In this document: piece by piece, positions 13,262 to 20,659 of the stretch
Numbering within the stretch: position 1 is the stretch's first letter
How the letters are laid out: each line of letters begins with the position of its first letter
NCBI GenBank assembly: GCA_018678395.1
Contig: JAHHMJ010000705.1
Span: 1 to 21,018 of the forward strand
Length of the DNA: 21,018 bases
From: Gemmatimonadota bacterium
Lineage (GTDB): Bacteria; Gemmatimonadota; Gemmatimonadetes; Longimicrobiales; Gaopeijiaceae
Reading direction: 5' to 3'
Notes under the pieces: model-generated
The model's input: the letters and a program-made list of their open reading frames with translations, nothing else
What the model was told of the DNA's origin: nothing
Databases searched by the model: none
Program-made: the position numbers and the translations under genes

Positions 13262-14496
13262 CAGTCCGGCTCCCGCATCCACGAGACGAGGTCGGCGTCG
13301 GCGCCGGCCAGGACGCGTGCCAGGTACGCGTTCAGGGTCTCGGTGCGCTCGTCCCATCCCTGGAGTGCCGAACGGAACCGCTCTCCGTCCGCGGCTCCGG
13401 TGCGCAGGCGTTCGAGCTCCTGGAGCGCGTATCCCAATGCGTCCTCTCGATCCCGGTGCGCGTCGGGATCGACGGGGGCATGGACTCCGTCGGCCTCCAC
13501 CGCGACGTCGAGGACCCCGAGCTCACCGACCAATTCGCTCTCGAGGGTTTCTCGCTCGGCCGGATCGCGCAGCGCCCGCCAGAGCGGTGTCCCGCCGTGC
13601 ATCCGGATCCGGAGCATCCACTCGCATCGGGCTCCCGGCTCTCCCTCGAGCCAGGACTCCCACCTCTGCACCGTCGATCGGATGAGCGCATCGAGCGAGT
13701 CGACCTCCTCCCATCCCGCCCAGTCGAGGGTCTCCCACCGGACGGGTGCGAACGACCGGAACACCACCTGCGCGGGATGCCCGCCGTCGAGTTCGACGAG
13801 CAGCCCTCCGCGAGCGCCGGACTCTGCCGGGGTTCGGCCCTGGATGTTGCCGGGATAGTGGATCGCCGGTTCGTCGAGGAGTTCCTGACGCCGATGCACG
13901 TGCCCGAGCGCCCAGTAGTCGAAGCCGCGCTTCCGGAGCGCCCCGACCGTGGTCGGCGCGTAGCGCGCGTGGTCTTCGGCTCCCCGGGACGATCCGACCT
14001 GAGCGTGGAGAACGGCGACTTCGGGGAGCATTCCCGCCGGCGTGGGGAAGCGGCTCGACAGGTCCCGGCCCTCCCGGTCGGTCGCGTGGCCGACGGCGCT
14101 GATCCACCCGGTGGGCCGGCCCTGGCGATCGTGGACCGCGATGCGGACGGGACCGTCGCCGTCGGCCACGTGGATCCCTGCCGGCCAGGCGATGCGGGAA
14201 CGCCGTTGTTGCCGACCGGGGTCGTGGTTTCCCGTCGCGTAGACCACCGCGATGCCCACGTCGGTGAGCCGGCGCAGCTCGTCGAGCAGGAAGCGCTCCG
14301 TCTGGAACGACAGCGTGGCGCCGTCGAAGAGATCGCCCGCGATGACGACCGCGTCGACACTCTCGTCGAGCGCCGTATCGACCGCTGCACCGAAGGCCTC
14401 GCGCACCGCTCCGCGCAGCCGACGCCGGACCTCCGGACGCCGTCCGGCGAACGGCGTGTCGAGGTGTACGTCGGCGAGGTGGAGGAAGCGCATCAT
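13261..14496 (-). CDS. SbcD/Mre11-like metallophosphoesterase (YhaO-like DNA repair exonuclease subunit)
   Basis: A 411-residue calcineurin-like phosphoesterase with all five Mre11/SbcD metal motifs in order: ADVHLD (D9, H11), GDLFDG, GNHDPG, VLHAQVG and GHVHR. The catalytic domain covers about 1-240, including the capping-region sequence IHYPGNIQGRTPAE near 220. The C-terminal about 170 residues (WETLDW, MLRIRMHGGTPLW, alpha-rich end) resemble the YhaO-type tail rather than E. coli SbcD. It is expected to be the Mn-dependent nuclease partner of the ATPase encoded immediately downstream, whose ATG overlaps its stop by 1 nt. Two ATGs stand in tandem (14496 and 14493). GGAGA abuts the first, so the second may be the real start, with no consequence for the domain. 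The gene is divergent from the glutamate dehydrogenase. Confidence 0.92.
   Translation of the reverse strand: MMRFLHLADVHLDTPFAGRRPEVRRRLRGAVREAFGAAVDTALDESVDAVVIAGDLFDGATLSFQTERFLLDELRRLTDVGIAVVYATGNHDPGRQQRRSRIAWPAGIHVADGDGPVRIAVHDRQGRPTGWISAVGHATDREGRDLSSRFPTPAGMLPEVAVLHAQVGSSRGAEDHARYAPTTVGALRKRGFDYWALGHVHRRQELLDEPAIHYPGNIQGRTPAESGARGGLLVELDGGHPAQVVFRSFAPVRWETLDWAGWEEVDSLDALIRSTVQRWESWLEGEPGARCEWMLRIRMHGGTPLWRALRDPAERETLESELVGELGVLDVAVEADGVHAPVDPDAHRDREDALGYALQELERLRTGAADGERFRSALQGWDERTETLNAYLARVLAGADADLVSWMREPD
13270..13274 (-). promoter_or_regulatory. Internal Shine-Dalgarno for the SbcC/YhaN-like ATPase
   Basis: On the minus strand GGGAG lies inside the last codons of the phosphoesterase, 8 nt before the ATPase ATG at 13261. 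Together with the TGATG stop-start overlap it supports that start and coupled translation of the two subunits. Confidence 0.55.
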
Positions 14497-14513
14497 TCTC
14501 CGAAGCTACCCAA

Positions 14514-14529
14514 GGCCTCCGGGGAGGCC
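14514..14529. repeat. Inverted repeat in the divergent gap between the phosphoesterase and glutamate dehydrogenase genes
   Basis: GGCCTCC (14514-14520) and GGAGGCC (14523-14529) form a 7-bp dyad with a 2-nt centre. It lies 10 bp upstream of the putative -35 of the glutamate dehydrogenase gene and 18 bp upstream of the phosphoesterase start. It could be an operator or a leader hairpin for the minus-strand operon. It has no T-run and is not a terminator. Confidence 0.45.
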
Positions 14530-14539
14530 AGGGGGCACG

Positions 14540-14567
14540 TTGAACCGGGGTGCAATTGGTCTATCTT
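14540..14567 (+). promoter_or_regulatory. Candidate sigma70-type promoter of the glutamate dehydrogenase gene
   Basis: TTGAAC (14540-14545) and TATCTT (14562-14567) are separated by 16 bp, in one of the few AT-rich stretches of the window. The predicted transcript start is near 14574, giving a leader of about 23 nt that contains the Shine-Dalgarno AAGGGA (14584-14589) before the ATG at 14597. This is a pattern match only. Confidence 0.45.
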
Positions 14568-14596
14568 GCAAGGATATACCCCCAAGGGACCCTCCG

Positions 14597-17500
14597 ATGA
14601 GCGACACCACCGAAGCGGCAGTCCGACGGATCCGCGAAGATTCTCCCACCGTCGACGCCGTCTGTCGGCAACTCGGCCGAGAGGGCGACGGCGACGACGG
14701 CCCGCTCCAGGTCGCCTTCGCGGAAATCTTCCTTTCGAAGGCCACCCACGATTTCCTGCGCGGTCGCAGCACCGACGCTCTCGCCCAGTTGGTCGAGGGC
14801 GCCTATGGGTTCCTCGAGACCAGCCGTCCGGAGCGGGTCGACGTTCAGGTCTTCAACCCGGACGTGGACAACGAGGGGTGGTACGCCCCGGTGACGGTGA
14901 TCCGCACCAACATCACCGAGCGGCCGTTCGTCGTCGATACGATTCGCGAGTACTTGCACGCGCAGGACCTGCCGATCGAGCACAACGTGTATCCGGTGCT
15001 GCACGTCGATCGGGACGAGGACGGTGGGATTCTCCGGATCAAGCCCTCGTCCGAGGGAGGTCCCCGCGAGTCGCTCGTGCACTGCGAGATCACGCGTGTC
15101 GCCGACGAGCCGACGCTGGAGCGGCTGAAGGCCGGACTCGAAGACCGACTGCGCGACGTGCGTCGCGCGACGGACGATTTCGGCGCGATGACCGATCAGT
15201 TGCGCGCGACCGCCGAAGAGCTGCAAAGCCTCAGGGATCGAGTGCCGGGCCGAGGTGAAGAGATCGACGAGGCGCGCTCGTTCCTCGAGTGGCTGGCCGA
15301 AGACGCTTTCGTCTTTCTCGGCTATCGAGGCTACGACCTGATCGAGAAGGGAGCGGGAAGCTTCGTCCAGGTCGAGGAGGGCTCGGGGCTGGGCATCCTC
15401 CGGGACGAGGGGGACTCTTCGTTCGCGGCGCCGGTGCAGGTCGGCGACATGCCCGCAGCCATGCGGGAGCTGGCTCTCGAAGGTCCGCTCCTGATCATCA
15501 GCAAGACCAACGCCGAGGCGACGGTCCACCGCCGGGCGCGGATGGACTACATCGGCGTCAAGAAGCTGGGTCCGGATGGACGGGTCACGGGGGAACGCCG
15601 CTTTCTCGGGCTGTTCACGTCCAGAGCCTTCGGCGAACAGGCCGAGCGCATCCCGATCCTCCGGGAGAAGCTTCGGCATATTCTCGACGACGCCGCGGTC
15701 GCCGAGGGGTCGCACGACTACAAGGAGATCAACTCGATCTTCAACTCCATGCCGAAGGAGGAGCTGTTCCTCACCTCGGCAGAGGAGATCGGACGCGACA
15801 TCCAGACGGTCCTCACCACCTACCACGCCGAAGGCGTTCGGGTCACCCTGCGCGACGACCCGTTGCGTCGGGGAGTCGCCGTGATGGTGATCCTCCCCAA
15901 GGAGCGGTTCAGCGCGGAGGTGCGGCGCCGCATATCCAAGGCGCTGACCGAGGAATTCGGCGGTGAGGTGCTGAACTACCATCTGGCCCTGAGTGCCGGA
16001 GACCAGGCCCGTCTCCATTTCTATGTCGCGGGGGACCCGGATCGCATCGCGTCCGCGGATCCCACGGACCTGGAGGTCCGGGTGCGGGAGTTGATCCGCA
16101 CGTGGACCGACCTGGTGCGCGAGGGACTCGAGCGCGTCCGCCCCGGCGACGAGGCCCGGCGTCTCGCGCGGGTCTACGGTGAGGCGTTCGCGGCCGAATA
16201 CCAGGCGGCCACGTCTCCCGCGACGGCGGTGCGCGACATCCTGCAGTTGGAGGCGATGGGGGCAGACGAGCGACGTGTGTCGGTCGCGCTCAACGACGTG
16301 ACCCAGCCACCCGAGGCGGCGGGTGGCGAGCCCGTGACCGAGCTGAAGCTCTACCTGCGCGGAGGGCGTCTGATCCTCTCGGACTTCATGCCCATCCTCG
16401 AGGACTGCGGCCTGCGGGTGGTGGCGGTGAGCCCCTTCGAGGTGTCGGGGCCGGAGGTCGAATCGGGGATGCTCTACTCCTTCGCCCTCCAGGACGGCGA
16501 GGGCGCTCCCCTGGATGTGGCGGCGCTCGGATCCCTGCTGGGCCAGACGGTTCTCGCCGTGCGGGCCGGGGATGCGAGCAGCGACCGACTCAACGCACTC
16601 GTCGTCCAGGCGGGCCTCCATTGGCGCGAGGTGGACGTCCTCCGCACCTACACGGGCTACGCCTTCCAGGCGGGCGCCGTGCCGTCGAGGGTCTCCATCC
16701 CCGCGGCTCTCGAGGAGTATCCCGAGATCGCCACGCTCCTCTTCTCTTGGTTCCAGACCAAGTTCGACCCCGCGAAGGGCTCGGGAATGGAGGAACGGGT
16801 CGCAGCGGTGGAGGAGATCCGAGAGCGCTTCCATGATGCCCTCGCCGATGTCGAGTTGCTCGCCGACGACCGCGCGCTGCGGCGAGTCGCCGTGCTGATC
16901 GACGCCACGGTCCGCACCAACTACTACCGATGCGGTGGACGTGTACCGAACCGACGCTCGGGCGGTGCTCCGTACACCTCGCTGAAGTTCGACGCCCAGG
17001 CGCTCGAGGCGATCCAACGGACTCGTCTGCGGACCGAGGTCTACGTGCGGTCGTCCCGCATGGAGGGCGTGCACCTGCGGGGTTCGGCAGTGGCTCGTGG
17101 CGGCATTCGCTGGAGCGATCGCCCCGACGACTTCCGTACCGAAGTGCTGGGCCTGGTGAAGACCCAGATGGTCAAGAACGCGGTCATCGTTCCCGGTGGC
17201 TCCAAGGGCGGCTTCGTGCCGACGCGGCTTCCCGCGGACCCGGAAGCCCGGGGCGAGGAGGCCAAGGAGCAGTACCGGACGTTGATCCGGGGCCTGCTGG
17301 ATCTCACGGACAACCTCGATGTCGAGGGTGAGGTTCTGGCCCCCGAGAACGTCGTCGCGTGGGACGATCCGGACCCGTATCTCGTCGTGGCCGCGGACAA
17401 GGGCACGGCGAAGTTCTCGGACGTGGCCAACGCCGTTGCCGACGAGTACGGATTCTGGCTCGGCGACGCCTTCGCCTCCGGGGGGTCGTACGGATACGAC

Positions 17501-19525
17501 CACAAGATCGTCGGCATTACGGCCCGGGGGGGGTGGGAGTGTGTCAAACGGCACTTCCGTGAGATGGGCAAGGACATCCAGAGCGCACCCTTCACGGTGG
17601 TCGGCATCGGGGACATGAGCGGGGACGTGTTCGGCAACGGCATGCTGCTGTCCGAGCAGATCCGACTCGTCGCCGCCTTCGACCATCGGCACATCTTCAT
17701 CGATCCCGACCCGGATGCCGCCGCGACGTTCGCCGAGCGGAAGCGAGTCTTCGAGCTCGGACGGTCGTCGTGGGAAGACTACGACACGGACGTGCTCAGC
17801 CCCGGCGGCATGATCGTCTCGCGAGGCTCCAAGGCCGTCGTCCTCACCCCCGAGGCCAGGGCGGCGCTCGGCCTGGACGACGATGGCCAGCCGCTCGACG
17901 GGGAGACCCTGATCCGGGCGGTGCTGCGGGCGCCCGTCGAGTTGCTGTGGAACGGCGGGATCGGGACCTACGTGAAGGCTTCGTTCGAGGCCCACTCCGA
18001 TGCGGGAGACGCTTCCAACGATGCCGTACGGGTCGACGCGACCGAGTTGCGCTGCGCCGTGGTCGGGGAAGGGGGCAACCTCGGGCTGACCCAGGCGGCC
18101 CGCATCGAGTATGCGCTGCGTGGAGGGCGGGTGAACACCGATGCCCTCGACAACTCCGGTGGGGTGGCTCTGTCCGACCGGGAGGTGAACCTCAAGATCC
18201 TGCTCGAGCCGCCCGTCCGCAGCGGTGATCTCGACCCCGATGCCCGTAACGAACTGCTGCGGGCGCTCACCGACGACGTGGCAGAGCGTGTCTTGCGGGA
18301 CAACTGGTCGCAGAGCATGGCGGTTTCGCTCGACGAGGTGCGCCAGGCCGAACAGCTCGACGAGTACCGGGACCTCATGACCACGCTCGAGCGGGGTGGC
18401 ATGCTGGATCGCGCGTCCGAAGGGCTGCCCTCGTTCGAGACGCTCGTGGAGAGGGCCGACAACGGCGTCGGACTCCTCCGTCCGGAGCTCTGCGTGCTGC
18501 TCGCCTACGCGAAGCTCTCCGTGAAGTCCGCGGTGGTGGAGGCTGCTCTGCCCGACGATTCGTCGGTCGCCCGGTATCTGGATCGCTACTTCCCGGTCGA
18601 GGCCATTCGGAGTGCGGGCCGAGAGGCGTTGGTGTCCCACCCGCTCCGTCGCGAGATCATCACGAGTCAGGTAACCAACGACCTCGTCGACCTGATGGGT
18701 GCCACCTTCGTCCATCGTCTCGTTCGCAACACGGGTCGGACGGGTGACGAGGTGGTTCGGGCCTGGGTGATCGCCTCGCGGGTGACGGACCACGCCCGGT
18801 ACATCGACGAACTGGCGCACGGCGCCGGGCAGAAACTGAGTGCCGCCAACGCCTATCGATGGATCCTGGGGTTGTCCCGGGTGCTGGAGCGGACGACCCG
18901 TTGGGTCCTGCAGAACGTGTCGTTCGAGGGAGATGCGGAGGGCGTAATCAACGAGAACCGTTCAGGCCTCAAGACTCTACGGAAGGAATTCGGAGACATC
19001 GTGGCCGGCGAGGATCGCGAACTGTTCGTTCGGCTCGTCGGCGATCTCGAGGCGCTCGGTGCAGAACCCGAGTTCGCACGTGAGATGATCACGCTCCGCT
19101 TTCTCGATCAGATGCTCGAGATCGCCCGTGTGGCCCGGAAGACGGATGCGGACACGATGGACACGGCGCGTGCCTTCTATCGAATCTCCGAGCGCCTGCA
19201 CGTGCCGTGGATTCGAGAGTCGATCTTCGCGAGCGCGCAGGACGACCGCTGGGAACAGCGAGCGGCCCAGGCGTTGGCCGACGACCTCACCCGCGCCCAC
19301 CACCGCATGGTGTCTCAGGTCATGCGGGAGCGGGTCGCGGGCGCGGACGTCGACTCGGCGGCCAGCCGACTTCTGGAGGAGCGCCGGCGCGACCTGGACC
19401 GCTTTCAGCGCCTCCTGGACGAGATCCGCGCCGACGCGTCCACGGGTCTCTCGGGACTATCGGTGGCCGTCCGGGAAATGACGCTCCTGTCCGAGCGGGT
19501 CAATCTGCCCGGACTGGGGTCCTAG
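14597..19525 (+). CDS. gdhB: Large NAD-dependent glutamate dehydrogenase (about 180 kDa class)
   Basis: A 1642-residue protein, matching the large bacterial NAD-GDH class (about 1600-1650 residues; Pseudomonas GdhB, Streptomyces GDH). It oxidatively deaminates glutamate to 2-oxoglutarate and ammonium, usually for glutamate catabolism. The N-terminal about 450 residues hold ACT-like regulatory modules (VQVFNPDVDNEGW, LGYRGYDLIE, HRRARMDYIGVK, EINSIFNSMPKEELF). The catalytic domain lies at about 700-1230 and includes RGGIRWSDRPDDFRTEVLGL (G835-D841), VKTQMVKNAV (K855, K860), PGGSKGG (K870) and a Rossmann loop GIGDMSGDVFGNG from about 1003. ELLWNGGIGTYVKAS and EGGNLGLTQAARIEYA follow. The helical C-terminal region (about 1230-1642) is typical. 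The ATG at 14597 is preceded by AAGGGA. The stop overlaps that of the convergent basic-protein gene on a shared CCTAGG palindrome. Confidence 0.96.
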   Translation: MSDTTEAAVRRIREDSPTVDAVCRQLGREGDGDDGPLQVAFAEIFLSKATHDFLRGRSTDALAQLVEGAYGFLETSRPERVDVQVFNPDVDNEGWYAPVTVIRTNITERPFVVDTIREYLHAQDLPIEHNVYPVLHVDRDEDGGILRIKPSSEGGPRESLVHCEITRVADEPTLERLKAGLEDRLRDVRRATDDFGAMTDQLRATAEELQSLRDRVPGRGEEIDEARSFLEWLAEDAFVFLGYRGYDLIEKGAGSFVQVEEGSGLGILRDEGDSSFAAPVQVGDMPAAMRELALEGPLLIISKTNAEATVHRRARMDYIGVKKLGPDGRVTGERRFLGLFTSRAFGEQAERIPILREKLRHILDDAAVAEGSHDYKEINSIFNSMPKEELFLTSAEEIGRDIQTVLTTYHAEGVRVTLRDDPLRRGVAVMVILPKERFSAEVRRRISKALTEEFGGEVLNYHLALSAGDQARLHFYVAGDPDRIASADPTDLEVRVRELIRTWTDLVREGLERVRPGDEARRLARVYGEAFAAEYQAATSPATAVRDILQLEAMGADERRVSVALNDVTQPPEAAGGEPVTELKLYLRGGRLILSDFMPILEDCGLRVVAVSPFEVSGPEVESGMLYSFALQDGEGAPLDVAALGSLLGQTVLAVRAGDASSDRLNALVVQAGLHWREVDVLRTYTGYAFQAGAVPSRVSIPAALEEYPEIATLLFSWFQTKFDPAKGSGMEERVAAVEEIRERFHDALADVELLADDRALRRVAVLIDATVRTNYYRCGGRVPNRRSGGAPYTSLKFDAQALEAIQRTRLRTEVYVRSSRMEGVHLRGSAVARGGIRWSDRPDDFRTEVLGLVKTQMVKNAVIVPGGSKGGFVPTRLPADPEARGEEAKEQYRTLIRGLLDLTDNLDVEGEVLAPENVVAWDDPDPYLVVAADKGTAKFSDVANAVADEYGFWLGDAFASGGSYGYDHKIVGITARGGWECVKRHFREMGKDIQSAPFTVVGIGDMSGDVFGNGMLLSEQIRLVAAFDHRHIFIDPDPDAAATFAERKRVFELGRSSWEDYDTDVLSPGGMIVSRGSKAVVLTPEARAALGLDDDGQPLDGETLIRAVLRAPVELLWNGGIGTYVKASFEAHSDAGDASNDAVRVDATELRCAVVGEGGNLGLTQAARIEYALRGGRVNTDALDNSGGVALSDREVNLKILLEPPVRSGDLDPDARNELLRALTDDVAERVLRDNWSQSMAVSLDEVRQAEQLDEYRDLMTTLERGGMLDRASEGLPSFETLVERADNGVGLLRPELCVLLAYAKLSVKSAVVEAALPDDSSVARYLDRYFPVEAIRSAGREALVSHPLRREIITSQVTNDLVDLMGATFVHRLVRNTGRTGDEVVRAWVIASRVTDHARYIDELAHGAGQKLSAANAYRWILGLSRVLERTTRWVLQNVSFEGDAEGVINENRSGLKTLRKEFGDIVAGEDRELFVRLVGDLEALGAEPEFAREMITLRFLDQMLEIARVARKTDADTMDTARAFYRISERLHVPWIRESIFASAQDDRWEQRAAQALADDLTRAHHRMVSQVMRERVAGADVDSAASRLLEERRRDLDRFQRLLDEIRADASTGLSGLSVAVREMTLLSERVNLPGLGS

Positions 19526-19953
19526 GAGCCCGCGGCCGCCAGGACCTCGTCGACGTACCGGTCGGCGCCCGCGAGCACCTTGACCACGTCGGCCTTCGCC
19601 TCCGCCGAAGCGAGTTCGGTCGCGAAGCGCATGAGGACGCCCCGGACGGCCTCGCGAGATTCCTGGTCGGCGCTCTTGCCGCGGCCCTTGGCTCTAGAGC
19701 GGGCCGGGCGTGCGGCGGCCTTCTTCCGAGTCGCTGCGCGCGGGGTGGAGCGCTTCTTCCGACGACCGCCTCCTGCGCTCGCACGACGCTTGACCTGCAG
19801 CGGGTACCGAGCGTGGAACTGCCGCACCGAGAGGGGTGCGATCGAGGGAAAGCGGCTCCTGGCCCGCTCGAAGAGCTCGCCGGACGCGGCACTGGGGTTC
19901 TTCCCGAGTTCGGCTTCTACCCAGGTCATGACTTCCGCAATCACTTCGGCCAT
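19522..19953 (-). CDS. Small highly basic protein, possibly nucleoid-associated; family not recognised
   Basis: A 143-residue protein in three parts. Residues 1-55 are a compact, mildly acidic alpha-helical domain (MAEVIAEVMTWVEAELG, then ELFERARSRFPSIAPLSVRQ and FHARYPLQVKRR). Residues 56-95 are a Lys/Arg/Ala-rich stretch (GGGRRKKRSTPRAATRKKAA, then ARPARSRAKGRGK) like histone H1 or bacterial HU/H-NS tails. Residues 96-143 form a second helical segment (ESREAVRGVLMRFATELA). I do not recognise a named family. The basic middle suggests binding to DNA or RNA, with the flanking helices for dimerisation or specificity. The ATG at 19953 has AGAGGA about 7 nt upstream, a good Shine-Dalgarno. It converges with the glutamate dehydrogenase, sharing a 4-nt stop overlap. 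The base composition of the gene is like its neighbours, giving no sign of recent transfer. Confidence 0.72.
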   Translation of the reverse strand: MAEVIAEVMTWVEAELGKNPSAASGELFERARSRFPSIAPLSVRQFHARYPLQVKRRASAGGGRRKKRSTPRAATRKKAAARPARSRAKGRGKSADQESREAVRGVLMRFATELASAEAKADVVKVLAGADRYVDEVLAAAGS

Positions 19954-20018
19954 ATGGCTTCCTCTGAGGACCCACTATGGAGTGGGATTTGGGGGGAAAG
20001 AGCAGATGTATGATATCA

Positions 20019-20054
20019 CGACAGTCGGCCGCTCCACAGAGTCGGCGACTGTCG
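20019..20054. repeat. 9-bp inverted repeat between two minus-strand genes
   Basis: CGACAGTCG (20019-20027) and CGACTGTCG (20046-20054) form a perfect 9-bp dyad around an 18-nt spacer, ending 2 nt from the stop codon of the outer-membrane-type gene. As RNA it could be a hairpin ending that gene's transcript, but no T-run follows on the minus strand. It could also be a binding site upstream of the basic-protein gene. The AT-rich TGATATCATACA just beyond it (20018-20007) may hold a -10 for that gene. Confidence 0.5.
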
Positions 20055-20056
20055 GA

Positions 20057-20659
20057 TCAATGTCCGCCGAGTCTCAGGAATATTGATCCGCGCACCCCTT
20101 CCAAGTCATCACTGCCGGCCAGGAAGAGGTCGTCGGCGCCGCCGATCCATCGATACCCCACGCCGGCCCCGGCCGAGAAGGGGCCCGGCAGATCGACTTC
20201 CGTGTGCAGGGCAGGCTCCACGACGACAAAGGTCTCGGTGTCGAACCGCGAGCCCGTCAGCCTGCTGCGGAGAGTGACGGCCCCTCCGCCGATGAGGAGT
20301 CGAGGGACCACGGGAAGGAACCCCAGCGGTCGTTCCAGAAACAGACCGCCGTAGCCCATCCCCAGCTCCAGCCCCGAACCCTCCATCACCGGGCCCTCGT
20401 CGACCTTTCGAAGTGCGCCCCAGAACCCTCCGCCGAGACGCAATCCCGCGTCGAGGTGGAGGGTCGCCGAGGCCCCGGCCCAACCCGAGGAGAGGCCGGC
20501 GACGCGCGTCAGACCGAGATGTGCCTCGATGGATGCGGCCGGTCCGGATGAAGGCGGCGCCTGGGCGGCGGCCGCCGATGCGGTCGACAGGAACAGCAGG
20601 CCGAGGGGGAGCAGGCGCCGAATGCGAAACGTCTTCGGTCTGCGGGAATGCTCGATCAT
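20057..20659 (-). CDS. Exported outer-membrane-type beta-barrel-like protein, function unknown
   Basis: A 200-residue protein with a clear Sec signal peptide: basic start (SRRPKTFRIRR), hydrophobic core LLPLGLLFLSTASAAAA, and cleavage near AAAAQ (about 33-34). The mature part is Gly-rich with alternating hydrophobic/polar segments (ASIEAHLGLTRVAG, GASATLHLDAGLRLGGGFWG, LELGMGYGGLFLERP, VPRLLIGGGAVTL, FVVVEPALHTEVDL, FSAGAGVGYRWIG) and ends RGSIFLRLGGH. That pattern suggests a small outer-membrane barrel of about eight strands. The GVGYRWIGG and GAGV repeats resemble the outer-membrane beta-barrel families of OmpW/OmpA-like proteins, but I cannot assign it. The ATG at 20659 is the first in frame, with no obvious Shine-Dalgarno. 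The next gene on the same strand begins 104 bp downstream. Confidence 0.68.
   Translation of the reverse strand: MIEHSRRPKTFRIRRLLPLGLLFLSTASAAAAQAPPSSGPAASIEAHLGLTRVAGLSSGWAGASATLHLDAGLRLGGGFWGALRKVDEGPVMEGSGLELGMGYGGLFLERPLGFLPVVPRLLIGGGAVTLRSRLTGSRFDTETFVVVEPALHTEVDLPGPFSAGAGVGYRWIGGADDLFLAGSDDLEGVRGSIFLRLGGH

Noticed and set aside
14561..18820. A 1419-codon open frame on the minus strand opposite the glutamate dehydrogenase gene
   Set aside because: It mirrors the real gene codon for codon. High-GC coding sequence suppresses stops in the antisense frame. Its product is rich in Arg/His/Gly without any motif, while the plus strand encodes a full, well-known enzyme.
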